Notes under the pieces: generated by a model
Databases searched by the model: none
What the model saw: only the letters and a program-made list of their open reading frames with translations
What the model was told of the DNA's origin: nothing
Position numbers and translations under genes: made by a program
Assembly (NCBI GenBank): GCA_010094025.1
Contig: ML991799.1
Coordinates: 124,001-188,000, forward strand
Direction: 5' to 3'
DNA: 64,000 bases
DNA from: Viridothelium virens
Lineage: Eukaryota > Ascomycota > Dothideomycetes > Trypetheliales > Trypetheliaceae
In this document: positions 42,846 through 56,100 of the stretch, piece by piece
How the letters are laid out: every line of letters begins with the position of its first letter
Numbering within the stretch: the stretch's first letter is position 1

Positions 42846-44539
42846 ATGGATCGTTTCGCGAAACCGCTGGATGCGACATTCAGAGAATGTATAGACGAAT
42901 TTACCACTATAAACGAATCGGAAGATCTTACCAACAATTCGGAAACTCTGTGGTCAGTGCCAACTGATAGTTTTCAACTTGCTGATAATTTCAGCGAGTC
43001 TGATTCGTCCTACCTTAATTCTTTGCAAAATGCTGTTTTGAAAGACTCGCCATTTGAGTCAACAGATGCCTTTCATTTCGACAATAACAGACTTGTGGAC
43101 ATTGACGGCAAGGACACAAATCAACTATCGCCACAGCCTGTCAATGAGTGGCAGCGGGACGATAGTCAAGGTCAGTATGGCAATCCCACCGAATACTTCG
43201 ACCAAAACGAACTTTTGTGTCCGCCCAAAAATATAACCACCAACGACGAGTTGTTCTCCATTTTGCCGAATCTATCGTCAGCGCAGAACCATGTAAGCTA
43301 TTGTACGCCATTTGGTCACCGTTGGCAGTACTAATTCATGTGAAGGTCCGATTAGTTGCGAAGTCAGAGACACCACCAAAAGGATCTGAGAGTTTCAAAA
43401 TTCTAGGTGGAGCTATAGTCAACCTCTTGAACAACACTACTCTAGATATCACAGAAAATAAGTCTTCGGAAAACTCCGAAAAGTTATGCGACGAGCTCCC
43501 TTGGACAGCAGAGGAATGGACCAGCTTCATATCTTCCTTGAAACTTCCACTCGATAGCATCAGTACAGGAACGCCATGCAGCGAAGTGGTTCAGGTGAAG
43601 CCCACAAAATCGAGAACAAGGGCGGGTGCCAAGCGCAAGACGGCTTCGGCCAAGCAAAATAGACGTAAGAGAGAGCGTCCAGTCATTCTTTGCAAAGTAT
43701 GCGGGCAGCAGTTCTCCCTCAAGCATCAATTAAAGTAAGTCATAGTTCCCATACGTTGGCCTTAACTTGAAACCGATGAACTGACACTTGGTAGTCGACA
43801 CTTCAAGCGTCACACTTGCCCCCACAAATGTCCAATCGATGGCTGTGCGTGGGGCGAGAAGGGTTTCTACTTCAAAAAGGACCTAAATCGTCACATCAAA
43901 AGCTGCCATCGCAGTAAATCCCCGACGCATCTCTTTCCTTGCCTTGTATGTGGCTGTCCGTCAGACACCGGGTATAGTCGATTCGACAACCTTCTTCGGC
44001 ATCACAGGAGAAAGCACGACGAGAATGTCGATGCTAGCAAATTGCGTCAATCGTTGCAAGTGCCGAAAGCGGCACAACCCGCGGACGTAGAACAACCGCC
44101 GGTTGCTGCTGGACAGAGAGTTCCAATCAAACTTGAGGCAACGTCAAGAGACAGCGAAATTCAATCGATGGTTTCCTCAGATTTAAGCTCCTGCAGTCAT
44201 TCTCGTTCTACTTCTAATGGTGAAGAAGTCAACAGAGAAGTGTGGGACACTAAGGTGGTTGGAGATTCCTATGATTCCTGTTCACCTATCGGGAAGGGAA
44301 AGGAAGCAGCTACCTTTGCACTTGCTTGCATCAAAGTGGAAAATGAGAATATCAAGGTAGAGAAAGGTTCATTCGATTTTCGATATACAATTGCTTGGCC
44401 AGAGGAGGATAGTGAGGGACCATCGACCAAAGTTGAAGGTCCAACTTCTACTTCATCCTATGGGTTACAGGCCTTAGAAGATTGTGCTGAGGGTTCAGAG
44501 CTGTACGAGGATCTGAAGCCGGCAATAGGGAAGGAATAG
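42846..44539 (+). CDS. C2H2 zinc-finger protein, putative transcription factor
   Basis: Three exons join in phase: 42846-43292, 43346-43734 and 43795-44539, 526 residues. The N-terminal 150 residues are acidic and Ser/Asn-rich. A basic linker (KSRTRAGAKRKTASAKQNRRKRERP) precedes zinc-finger motifs: CKVCGQQFSLKHQLNRHFKRH, then CPIDGCAWGEKGFYFKKDLNRHIKSCH and CLVCGCPSDTGYSRFDNLLRHHRRKH. The intron between exons 2 and 3 splits the first finger. The C-terminal 180 residues are acidic with three copies of a K-V/I-E motif (IKVENENIKVEKG, TKVEG) that fit the sumoylation consensus. The basic linker is a likely nuclear localisation signal. Targets unknown. Confidence 0.85.
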
Positions 44540-45025
44540 GGTTTGATGAATATTCAAAGCTTTAATTGGTCATGCTGAAGATATATCGATACCCAGTCAT
44601 GGAAGGTATATTGAATAGGGGATTTGCTCGGCCAAAGGCTGGTTGAGTAGATTTGGCGTCTGGTCTAAAACTTTATCGACTCCAAATTCAGACAGGATCT
44701 GAAATTTTTTTATGAAATCGAGGGTCACCCAAATGTACTGTAGCCGTCCCTAAGTGAGGGTGAGGGTACCTTAGTATAAAGGCACGGTGACGTAAAATCG
44801 GGTCGGCCTAATTTAGCTTGACCCCGGCTGAGTGAGCAGTAAGTAAGATGCACGGAGTAAAGCTTTAGCACCAGCCCCCGGATCACCACCGCATCCTCTG
44901 CTCCCGTGGACTTCAACCACGGCCTGGGCGCTCCAGGATAATTGACACATGCCGTTTGCAGTCATTATCTTGGAGTCGCTGGCCCTTACTTTGGCTTCTC
45001 TCGAACTCACTCCGTGCGCACCCTC
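44540..45025. other. Intergenic, no gene recognised
   Basis: 3' region of the zinc-finger gene and promoter of the BTB-like gene. No motif-bearing frame. Confidence 0.5.
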
Positions 45026-47427
45026 ATGATGGCATCCACTGCCACTGCGGAGTCATCTCGGCCTTCCAATCCCAGAGCCAAGCCAATGTCTGGCAGTGGC
45101 CAGCGAATTGTCCCCGTTATACCTCTGGGCTTAGGTCGCTCGCCTCCAAAGAAGAAACCAGCAAACGGTCCTCCCTCCAATGCGAGCTTTCCACCGCAGT
45201 CTACTGCTCATCAAGAACATGGAAGCAACGGGCACCAAGCCCCAACGTTGAGGAGTTCGGCAAGCACAGGAGAACAAGCTGCATCCAAGTCGCCTGATAC
45301 TGCTTATGATCCTCAGGCAATTACTAGAGGAACTGGGAATGGAAATGCACTGAAAGACGATCTCGTCGAGCAGCAACCAATATCGCAACAAGCCAGTAAG
45401 TGTCGATTCAGATATTTTTACTTGTCAGATTGTAAAAGCTTTTTTTCCGAACTTAAAGCTTAGAGCATACCCTTACAGATATGAGCTCCGATACGCACTT
45501 TGAACCGCCACAATCAGCACGACTCAGTCAAATTCCAACTCAGGATCTCCCTCCACCCTTCTATCCATCTGGCGACCATTCGACCCCCGTATCTGCGGTT
45601 TCATCCAATTTCTCTAGAGCACTACACGGTTCGAATGCATCATTTAATGGGTCTTCGTACCAGACTCAATCAAGCGCGAATGGCATTGTCTTCGGCGGCT
45701 ACGCTGATTCAAGCAGCTCCTCTCCAGCACCTCCAGTGCCATCCGGTCATATCCCCTATCCTCCTCCTCCTCTCCCGAACCTTGCACAGGGTGATCTACT
45801 TCCGCCTCTCTTCGCCCCTCCAAATCACTCTCATCACCTATCCGAACCCCATCCTTATGCAGCATATCCGCACCCGGCAAATATGAATCCGTACGGCCCT
45901 CCAAATATTTTCGGACGTTCTATGTTCCCTCCACCGCCACCGCTGTATCCAGCAACCTCACTTCAATGGGTGCAACACGGGAAACAAGGGCCGTATCCTA
46001 TGGCAAGTAGGGATGGACGTTTGGTCGATGGGCGCACGCCGTTTCCGGATGTAACTCGGTCAATCTCTCGCACAGGCTCAGCTATTTCTTCCAGGACCCA
46101 GGAGCGCGAGCAACCTCGCATTTCACCCGAGCCAACTTTGGGAGTTGAAAACCCTTTCAATGGCACTGGCGAAGTCGAAACGAACAATTCCAGACCAGAC
46201 ATCCGCCATGATCCATTTCGACTTCCGACGCAAGGTCAACAAGTTGTGCCTACCAATGTTGAAGAGCACGCTTCGATCGCTTTGCGTGACTATCTATTCG
46301 CTCAATTTGGGAACGGCGATTTCGCGGACTACGTTCTGAATTTGGTACAAATTCACGACCGATTTCCACCTCTGATACTTCCTGTGCACGGAGTCGTCAT
46401 TTCGCGCAGTCCAACAATGGCACACGTTATCAGGTCTTCGGGAAATTTTGCGCACAGCGAGGACGGAGAATCTAAGGTACTCCCTGTATCAATCTCAGAT
46501 CGTTTCATCGACGGCTTTGGGTTTTCGGATGCACTGAGGTATCTGTATGGCGCACCTCTGGTCGATCCCAATCGCTTCCCATCGGGACCCACGCCAAACC
46601 CAGCTGGAGCCGAGATAGAAAGATCAGACATATTAGAACAGCACCTCGACTACGCTCTTGCCTACGCCGCAAGCGGTCACTTTCTTCAAGTAGACAGTGT
46701 GACCGCTCGGGGCATTGATATCGCCATTAGAATCCTACATTGGGAGACAGTGGAGAAGGCATTATCCTTCAGTCTCGACGGTGGTCTCGGTGCCAACTGG
46801 AAGACCGATGACAGCCCCGAAGATCGCGACAGCGTCTCGTCCAGCGAGGATTCGTCAAGCCGGCTTGAACCATCCCAGGCGCCTCCGACATTTGGCATCT
46901 ACGCTACTCGACTCCTCCAGAGCATTGTTGAGTTCCTTGTCTCCCACTTTCCCCAAGACTTCATCTTCGACGCCACCGCCGCACAGCTCAAGGAAACCCC
47001 CCGTCTCCCCGCCGTCGTTGAATCGCGCCCCTCCACCTCCAACGCGCGCCTCAGCAAGATCCAGTTCGGCGAAGTGCCGGTGGAAGATGTTGCGCTGCAG
47101 TCCGTGCGGGCTGCCGCCACCTTATCCTCCATCCTCATCAGTCTACCCTTCCCGGTCCTGAAGGTCTTCCTCGAGCACTACGTCCTTGGCGGCCGGCTCG
47201 GCTGGCCAAAGGTCGTCGACATAATGAGGGCCGTCATCGACGAGCGCGAGAGTCGCCGCAGCCGCGTCCTTCGCAGTCGTGTCATGGTGGCGGATGACGC
47301 GCTCGCGCGGAATGCCCGGTGGGAGGAGAGCGTGGAGCCGAGCAAGCAGCATCAGTCGGGATTTCGGATTGCACGGCATCGAAAGGGGATGGATACGCCA
47401 GTGTCCGGGACATCAAGCAAGTCATAG
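45026..47427 (+). CDS. BTB/POZ-like domain protein with long Pro/Ser-rich N-terminus
   Basis: Two exons, 45026-45395 and 45479-47427, joined over a GTAAGT...TACAG intron, give 772 residues (771 if the second of the two adjacent ATGs at 45029 is used). Residues 1-380 are Pro/Ser/Asn-rich and low in hydrophobic core. From about 390 a BTB-like fold appears: ALRDYLFAQFGNGDFADYVLNL, LILPVHGVVISRSPTMAHVIRSS and GFSDALRYLYGAPLV, where the H-x-x-V/I-x-x-x-S-x-x pattern matches BTB helix A1. The remaining about 300 residues are mostly helical. BTB proteins dimerise and often act as Cullin-3 adaptors or transcription cofactors; nothing here shows which. No membrane segment. Confidence 0.8.
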
Positions 47428-49503
47428 AGTGGAAGGTTGGTGAGGCTCGAGGACGCGAGGTCGATGATGCGTTTCTATTGACCGAAAAAAAAGGAGCAGG
47501 TGGCGCGTGATCTGTATATCTTCCCACTTTCGGTAATTTAATCTGGTCTTCTGCATAGCGAGCGCATGGCGTTGAGAAGTTGGGCACTCTGTGTTCCATG
47601 AACGGCTCTCAATTCCCTGCAATGACGACGGCGACGGGTCTGGATCTAGGCTGAAGCATTGTCTAGTGGTCTGGATATGGAGGGACACAGTATCTAGCTG
47701 GTACTAATGGGCGAGCATGGCTGCAGTAATGCGTCTAAGCTGTCCCTGTATACATTACGCAGGTAGTTGCAAAATGCTAAAAGCTTCCAATGACCGCTAG
47801 TGAGTATCAGAGAGTATCGCTTCCTTCCGAAGTGCATTAATGTATGCCTGCGCATGACTGCGTATGCTGCTACCAAGTTTTGGCATACGATCAAACCTCT
47901 TTCGGGGCTCTCATGAGTTGTGCGTATAAGGTTTACCCCAATGTCTAGCCAGCACCGGACTTCTGTCACAGGACCTGAGATTAACATTCAGCAGCGTATG
48001 CAATTGTAAGAAATTACACCTCGGCTGGACAGATGATCCAATGGACTGGTGCGAATGCCATGCTGAGGGAATGACAAGAGGAAGGTTTCACAAGAAGATG
48101 GTAGATTCGGAGTTTGCCGGTCTCGGGCTGCTGATCGCTCCACCTCCTCGTATCTTGATCTCGTTGCGGTTATACCCGGATCATTCGGCTTTCAATGTAT
48201 TTCCGAGTTAATGTTGGACCGAATCATAAAAGGTCTTCTCGACTTGGCATCCAAATGGGGAAGGAACAAGCCATTGACGTCTCTTTCACGATAATGATGG
48301 GGCGTACCTCCGTAGGTTCGTTCACATTTCGCACGAATTCAATTGAAAAATAGGATGGAAATGACGGCGATATAAATGGGCTCAAGAAATCCGGTCTGGG
48401 GGTACACTTCAGTCACCAATAGCGCGCTCTACTCGAGGGTTCTGGTTATATAATGGGACCTAGACTTCTACCATTCGCCGAGGTCTAAAGCAGGCATGAG
48501 AAACACGGGGCTAGAAAAGAGAGAGATGCAGTCCCACCCAAGCCTCTAGAAAAAGGAAAATGAATGATCGTCCCAGAATATCAAAGACGAATTACGGCTG
48601 AGAGAGCTGGCTACCTTATGTACGGGGTAGCCCTTTGCATATCAAACTGAGGTAGCATCCAATTCGATACATTGTTATTAAAGAGTTGGGCGCAAGTACG
48701 AGAAAGCGACAGAGATAGCTAAACGCCAGCCGATCCTCTCCGATCATTACTCAAGACAACAAGTATAGCCGAAGGGAAAATGGAGTAGTTTACCGAAACC
48801 GACGCGGTGTCGGGCGGGAATCAGCCTCTCGAAGGAGTTCCGCTAGGCGGGCCGGGAGAACATGTCGCACAGACGGGAGTGGCGTGAGCCATGGCCCGGT
48901 AGCATGAGATTGATGGGGGAATGGGAGGGAAGGTACATGAGAAGGACAACAATTGCAAAGGTCGAAAGGAGTATTACTCCGTGTTCGGTGGCTATGTTTG
49001 AGAGCGAGACACACACGACCAGGCGGCAACGGAGCGGCCCCCTCATTGGCACTCATCGGCACTGGCAGGGATGCGGCAGCTGCACTAGCAGAATAATGGC
49101 GCCAGGAAGGCACATCCCATCTTCCTTCCTAATACAACCGGCAGTGATGCTGCAAAACCACCTGTGCCACCATTTTACCATGCACGCCAGGGTGCGGCAA
49201 AGCCAAGCTGCAACCCACGTACCCACTACCACGCACCCTCGCACCCTCGTCCATACGCAGCCTCGCACCGCTCTCAAGGACCGCTCTGTGCCTTCTCTCC
49301 TCCATGTTGTGTGCGACTGCTACCATCTCCTCCAGGCTTCGAGCCAATTCGTTCCGCTCGTGCCACTCTAATTGACGTTTTCCCGCAACACAGACCCTGA
49401 TCAATTAATCCCCGCTCTGCCGGAAATAAGACTAATTTACGGAGTATTGCTTTCGCTGTTATTGACCGCCTCTCGACTCGCCTGTCGTGCTCCCACACTC
49501 ATC
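47428..49503. other. 2.1 kb with no recognisable gene
   Basis: Short open frames only, mutually contradictory. The right end (about 49380-49503) is the likely 5' UTR of the transporter gene and is CT-rich. TACTCCGT at 48975-48982 and its reverse complement ACGGAGTA at 49439-49446 flank about 460 bp, which may be chance. Confidence 0.4.
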
Positions 49504-51155
49504 ATGACTGAATCCGACACCCAGCACGCCAATGGCTCACAGTCCGAGGACGGTGACATCGAGAAAGATCTGCGGCAGGAGGCTATCAACGATTTCGTCA
49601 ATGCGGGTCCCGTGCAGGAAGACCTCGAGCAGCATGCCCGACAGAAGGAGACCGGACTGAGTGAAGACGGTGGGCAGGTTGACAAGCAAGCTACACAGGT
49701 TTCAGCCAAACCTTCAGTGCACAGCTTAAGATCAATACCCAATGGCGGACTGCAGGCCTGGTTACAAGTGATGGGGGCATTCTTTCTATTTTTCAACTCA
49801 TGGTACGTGTCCACCTATGCCTTCAATAACGTTGTTCAACGGGATGATACCGAGACATCTGCTTCTCGACCCAAGTCAATTGGACTCCCCGAGCCTACCT
49901 TGTGCCAGCTTAGGCAGTCGAGTACCTGGAACCCTTGATAAAACAATTGCTAATCAATCCAAAGGGGACTAATAAACACGTTTGGCGTATATCAAACTTA
50001 CTATGAGACCGGCCTCCTCTCGAGTTCGACTCCATCCGACATTGCATGGATTGGCTCGGTTCAAGCAGCGCTGCTGCTCTTCGTTGGCGCATTGACTGGC
50101 CCAATATATGACGCTGGATACTTCAAGACCCTTGTTGCAGTGGGATCTTTTCTTGTCGTGTTCGGCCAAATGATGCTTTCGCTCTGCAAGGAATACTACC
50201 AGGTGCTTCTTGCCCAAGCTTTTTGCGTCGGTATAGGCGCAGGCTGCCTCTTTGTGCCGAGCGTTGCCATCATTTCCCAGTACTTCAACTCCAAGATCGC
50301 GACTGCTATGGGCATTGCTGCTGTTGGCAGCAGTTTCGGTAAGTATCCCGATGCCTACCTTGTCTACTATCGTGTACCTTCTGACCTTTGTCCTCTCTTC
50401 TAGGTGGTGTCATATACCCAATAGTCCTCTACCGTCTCTTACCAAGGATCGGCTTCGGTTGGTCAACTCGTGTCCTGGGCTTCATGATGCTTGTAACCCT
50501 TGCCCCATCCAACGTCTTTATGAAAGTTCGGGTCCTCCCTGCACACAAACGTAAGATCGTGGACTGGTCTGCTTTCAAGGAACCGGCGTACGTCATTTGG
50601 GTCTTGGGAGGCTTCTTTGGCTTCTGCGGACTCTATGCCCCCTTCTTCTACATTTCCAGTTACTCCATCAGCACCGGCATCATGGGGCCAAACCTTGCGT
50701 TTTATCTTTTATCCATTCTCAACTCTACTAGTGTCTTCGGCCGAGCCCTTCCTAATATCCTTGCTGACAAATTCGGTCCATATAATATGCTCATCCCTTG
50801 CGGGATCATGACAAGCGTCTTACAATTTTGTCTTGTTGGCACACACAATACCGGGGGCATCATCGTCATCACTCTTCTCTACGGGTTCTTTTCGGGAACA
50901 TTCGTCTCTATACCACCTACCATCTTTGTTTTGCTGGCTCCAAATAGAGGAATGGTCGGGACACGCATGGGTATGGGATTCACCATTATCAGCATCGGTG
51001 TTGTCGTAGGCACTCCAGCCTGTGGCTGGATTTTGAATGCAGCCGGGTGGAAATATGTGTGGGTCTTCGGGGGGCTGACCACAATGACAGGAAATGTGTT
51101 AATTTTTATCTCGCGGATGATCCGAAGCAATTGGACCCTTCGAAAGAAGGTGTGA
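49504..51155 (+). CDS. MFS transporter of the monocarboxylate/riboflavin (MCT/Mch) type
   Basis: Three exons, 49504-49802, 49965-50338 and 50404-51155, join in phase to 474 residues. The intron donors are GTACGT and GTAAGT. The first about 85 residues are acidic and cytosolic; membrane segment 1 begins at GGLQAWLQVMGAFFLFFNSW and continues into GLINTFGVYQTYYE, the typical TM1 pattern of fungal MCH proteins. Twelve segments can be counted, with signatures GPIYDAGYFK after TM2, GIGAGCLFVPSVAIISQYF in TM4, and RALPNILADKFGPYNML at the TM8-9 loop. Substrates in this family include riboflavin and short monocarboxylates; not determinable here. Confidence 0.92.
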
Positions 51156-51707
51156 AAGATCACGACATGTCACGAAGCGCGCATCATCTTGGAATTTCAG
51201 ATACCCACATCAGCATCTCAGAGCAGATGCTTCTCTATTAGCGAACAACAGTACCGCCGTGTTGAGGAGACGGGCATGTCGGGGACCTTACCCTCCCAAG
51301 GCGTTATAGTTGGAAAATTTGTTTGATATTGAGGACATTCATAAGTCTAGATGGAGGACAAGACAGCTATGGCCGAGGTTTTAGTCAAGAGGAGGCTCTC
51401 AGCATTTCACCATGAAAGGTCGAAATTCTAGGATGCTGTAAGTTCGGTATGTAAATATGTACATGCATCAGAGCGATATGCCGAATCAATACCTCATGAA
51501 GTAGCTGCACACATCAAACCTTGCAATGCCATTCAGCGCATCAAATGTGAGGTATTCCATAAATTCTTTTAATTAATTTATTACGATCTCGTAGCATGAC
51601 TCGACCTCACGAAACCCATATGGATCCGATTCGGGCCGGTCCGCATTTCGGGATCGGGCTCGGGCCCACATGTGCGGGTAAACGCTCTTCGTCCCGTTCT
51701 GGATACC
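51156..51707. other. Intergenic, no gene recognised
   Basis: 3' region of the transporter and promoter of the PLP-homeostasis gene; no motif-bearing frame. Confidence 0.5.
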
Positions 51708-52792
51708 ATGGCAGACATGGAGTCCAACGACAACGACGACCAGGGTATGCGGGTGGATCCTCAACGAGCTGCGCAGCTCCTCGAAAACCTTCATGGCGTG
51801 AAACAGCGGATACAGGGTGCGAGTGGCGGCCGAACGGGTCGGAGACCTGTATGTTGACAGCTTTTAACCTATATCTCACTTTATCCTCACCATCCCTTCG
51901 TGGAGATGACATTGCCAAGGCCATGATATACTAGTAGAGCTCTCTTCTCAGACATCTCAATTGCTAACTGGGTCTCGCCTCATAGGTCCGCCTCATAGCT
52001 GTTTCCAAACTCAAACCCGTCACTGACATCCTCGCCCTCCATCGTCCACCTTCCTCCGCCTCTAATCTCGATTCGCACTTCCACTTCGGTGAGAACTACG
52101 CCCAAGAACTCACGGAAAAGGCCTCTTTGCTCCCTCACACCATCAATTGGCACTTCATCGGCGCCCTCCAAAGCAACAAATGCAAATCCCTCGCCCAATC
52201 CATCCCAAACCTCTACTGTGTCAGCAGCGTCGACACCATTAAGAAAGCCTCTCTCCTCAACGAAGGCCGCCGCCTCCTCTCCTCGCAAAAGACAGCGGAT
52301 CAGCAACCCCATACCACCGACGAAAAGCAACAAGCAAATCAGCCCCCCTCATCCACAAATGGCGCCGAAGAATCTACCGCAGAAGACGCCAAGCTCCGCA
52401 TCCTTGTCCAGGTCAACACCTCCGGCGAGGACTCCAAATCGGGAGTCGCTCCCCGCGATGCCGCGAATCTCATCCGCGAGATCCGCGCCTCCTGTCCGTA
52501 CCTTCGCGTTCGGGGTCTCATGACCATCGGCGCGATCGCGCGGTCCCAGGCTACCACGCCCGAGACTGAGAATGAGGATTTTGTGGCGCTGAGAGAGGTG
52601 CAGGATACAGTTGTGAGAGAGCTGGGCTTGGAGGCCAAGGAGCTGGAGCTGAGTATGGGTATGAGTGGGGATTTCGAGGGGGCGATTGCGCTGGGAAGTG
52701 ATGAGGTGAGGGTGGGGACGACGATTTTTGGGGAGAGGCCGGCGAAGAAGGATGCGAAGGTTAAGGAGGATGTGGAGGGGGAGAAAGGGTAA
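51708..52792 (+). CDS. Pyridoxal-phosphate homeostasis protein (YggS / PROSC family)
   Basis: Two exons, 51708-51848 and 51986-52792, join in phase to 315 residues. The alanine-racemase-like barrel is recognised by VRLIAVSKLKPVTDIL, where the Lys after S carries PLP in the family, HFGENYAQELTEKA, WHFIGALQSNKCK, RILVQVNTSGEDSKSG and RGLMTIGAI, ending with ELSMGMSGDFEGAIALGSDEVRVGTTIFG, the phosphate-binding end. These proteins bind free PLP and keep its level safe; they have no known catalytic activity. An insertion of about 35 residues, Gln/Ser/Thr-rich, separates the LLSSQK helix from the RILVQV strand and makes the protein longer than bacterial members (about 230). The C-terminal Lys/Glu tail is extra. 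Confidence 0.95.
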
Positions 52793-53120
52793 GGATTGAG
52801 TGAAGGGGTAGATGGGCCGGTTACAGGTAGACGGGAGCGAAGAGGGAAAGGCAAAATGCTGTCTAACGTTGGGCGGCATGCTTGTCAGGTTGGAGCAGGT
52901 GGGCCAGGGACAGATGTACGCCTAAATGCAAATATGTACACAGAGATGTCTGCCCGAGTTTCCTTGCGTCTGCTGAAGACCGCATCTTTTGTAGTGTGTA
53001 GGAACGATATGCATTGATAGTAGCCCGGTCTGAATTCAACGCCATCACGCGTGAATCAAGCCAATCTCACGCCTTGAACATGGAGGAAAAAGAAATGTGG
53101 TATCTGCACGACAAACATGC
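52793..53120. other. Convergent 3' region between the PLP protein gene and AP-2 alpha
   Basis: 328 bp between converging stop codons; probably both 3' UTRs. Confidence 0.6.
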
Positions 53121-56100
53121 TTATGCAGAAACGCCTTGGGAAAGTCGATCCTCCATCAGCTTCAACAGAATCGGGGGGACGCCCTCGTCTGTCGCTCGAA
53201 TCGTCACCCGATACATCTGTATGTCTCGTCAGTAATCTCGAAATAGCATTCATAGAAAAGGTGCCACATACCATAGTCTCATAATTCGGCTCCAATCTCA
53301 ACAAACATCCAAACTTGCCAGCCTGCGTATGCAGCACCGTCGCCCCGACCAGATTCTTCGCATTCGGATCCACTCCATCCAATATCCCCCAGTTGAACCC
53401 GGCAACCGTAGTCCGCGTGAACTCCGGATCCATGCTCTTCCCCCGAAGACTCCCGCCCACCAGCCCAAAAATCTTCTGGGCCTCCCGCGGCGCGCCCCCA
53501 ATCTGCTTCCAGCGCTTGAAGAAATCATCCGCGGTCAACTCCGCAGGGCTCATATACTTATGCAACACAACCGGCAGCTGGAGCGTGAGCGCCTGCAGCG
53601 CACCAGCGAGGTACGAGACACGGATCGTCGGGGCATCTGCAAACACATGGCGAGCCTCAAACATAATCATCTGCTGAGTCTGAGCATCCGGCTGGATGGC
53701 GGTGTCCGGCAGGCTCTTGAGGTCGACGGCGACCTGCTCGGCCGAGGCGCGGTGGTGGTCCAGCGTCGTGGTGAAGGAGTCGATGGGGAAGGAGGACTTG
53801 TTGGTGAAGTAGAGGATGATGCAGCCGCGCTCGGAGCGGTACTCGGAGCGCAGCCCGACTTGCACCTGCGCGTCTTCGTAGAGGACGCCCTCGGCGCGGA
53901 GGAGCAGTCGGTTGTACCCGACCTCCCAGTCCGGGCTGAGGTGGGCGGCGCTGGCGAGGTTCGGCGCCTTGCTTTCGGAGGGGGAGTTCATGTCTAGGCC
54001 GGCGAGGTCGTGGGAGATACCGTTGGTCCCGTTCGTGCCGTTTGTGCCGTTGGCTTGGGCGGACGCTTGCTGGGCGGATGTACCAAGACCACCATTCGTA
54101 AGCGTTCGCTTGAAGCCGGTCTTTTGCTGGGCCAATTGAAACTCTTTCGAGTCGATATTTGCGTCTTTGCCCCCGATGACCCAAGTCCGCTTGTCGCTGG
54201 TACCTGCATGTTTTTGATGTAAGCGAGATAGCAGTGCAGAAGCGCGCTCCGGGAAAGGGGGCATCTCATCGCAGACGGTCCGTAGAAGATCATCCGTCGG
54301 TAACGTTGCAAGAGCAAGGTACTCGCAAGCTCGTTGTTGCAGCTCGGGATCCATTGTGAAGCTGTATGCCCTGAATACCTGAAGAAGCTGGTCCTTAATT
54401 TCAGGGAACAAGTTCACAAACTTAACGAATGAGGACAGCAGGATGGCACGCGTACTTGACGAGCAACCCTGCAGCTTCGCTTGCAAGGCCATGAACTGCT
54501 CAATTGGGCTACATCCGGGGTTGTCGGCAATCAGATGGCCAAATTCCCCTAACAAGTAACCCCCAATTTTGACAAGAGTTTCATGGCAGTGATCCGCTTT
54601 GACGTAATGCAGTATATTTTGTGCCGCATAGACCTGGAGCTCTTCATTATTTGTAACGATCTGGATGACTCGCTGCCAGACCTCATCGCTAACATGATCT
54701 CCAGCCATAGAGATCAATCGCAGTGATATGTTGACATACCATTGGATATCTGTCGCGTACTTCTCGGTCAGAATGGCGATTTTGAGTACCATTTCTTCCC
54801 GTATCGCATAATCTGCGGACTGCAAGTATTTGAGAAGCTCGGAGACAATTGGTTGGGCGTTAGTCTGATCGCACATGCTATACAGAAGGTCTAGTCCCTG
54901 GCGCCGAACACTGATATCGCGATCTCGTAATGACCCAAGTATTATATTCTGATGCTTCTTGAGTGGATCCAGTGTTTCCGCGCGTGCCGCTAGATGCGTC
55001 ATGGCTTCAAGTCCGAGGTATCTTACGTTGGTCTCCCGAGACTGAATGAATTTACCGAGACGTGTGGATATTTGAACCATAAGGTCATGCTCGGTGTCGA
55101 GATGAATGGTTAGGTTGATGGCCTCGAAGAGAACGGCATTCTGAGCGTTATTCTGCTGCACATTCTTAGGCATTTCCATAGCAGAGTCTAGAATGTGTTG
55201 CATTGCATCACGAATCAGACCCCTAACATGGCTATCCTCCGATGGCGGATAGTATTGGAGGAGACGAAGCAGCTTTACTTGTAACCATGGACATGGTACC
55301 TTGTAATAGTGGTAATCCGGCGGACACTCATTCTCAACCACGATACGTTTTAGTCGTCTGGCAGCTTTTACGTAGCTAGTCTTATATTGGTCCGCGTGTT
55401 CTTGCACGAGAGCCATGACAAGCGAGGTGACCGAAAGAGCAACTCCAGTGTCCGGGTCATCCATGAGTGATATGATGCGCTCCGCCCACTCAAGCTGCAC
55501 TATGCTTGAATGTTTCCGATATAGTCGCAGAAGTGTCAATGCGGCCTTCTTCTTGACAAAAGGTTTGGATGTTCTGAAGCAAGTCAATAGCCGGGCCTAG
55601 GTCGCATCAGACAGAACAACTCACGGTGATATCAGGAGGCGATGAACTTCGGGGCTCAGCGCCTCTCCCATCTCCTTGCCTCCGACGTTGGCAATCGCAT
55701 GTAGAGCCAAACAGTTGTACAGCTCATTGTGATCCATAAGATCTTTCCGAATGCTATTCACGACCAAGTGAAGGAGCTCGTGTTCTTCATGCAAAAACAA
55801 AGTAACTGCCAAATACCCAATTTGCTTTTCCGAGTATTTATTCGATGAGACGAGGTTCACGGCTTCAAGATGACCAAAATCGACATTCCAGCCGAGAATG
55901 TATATGTAAAGTAGCTACACAAATCAACATTGTCCGTAGTAGTCTGCTCGGTTCTGACGTACCTTGCAAACATATTTCTTCTTTTGATACCCGTTCAGAC
56001 CAGCATCTGTTTACCATTAGTAGTTACGTCATTTGTCACGATGAGCATTCGCAAACCCTTGAACTTGTGCCTAAACAACCAGGTTAGCCAATATGACTCC

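Noticed and set aside
48975-49446. ACGGAGTA / TACTCCGT octamers
   Set aside because: Five copies in the window (near 26911, 33514, 44852, 48975, 49439) are only slightly above the roughly two expected by chance, and none sits in a consistent position relative to a gene.
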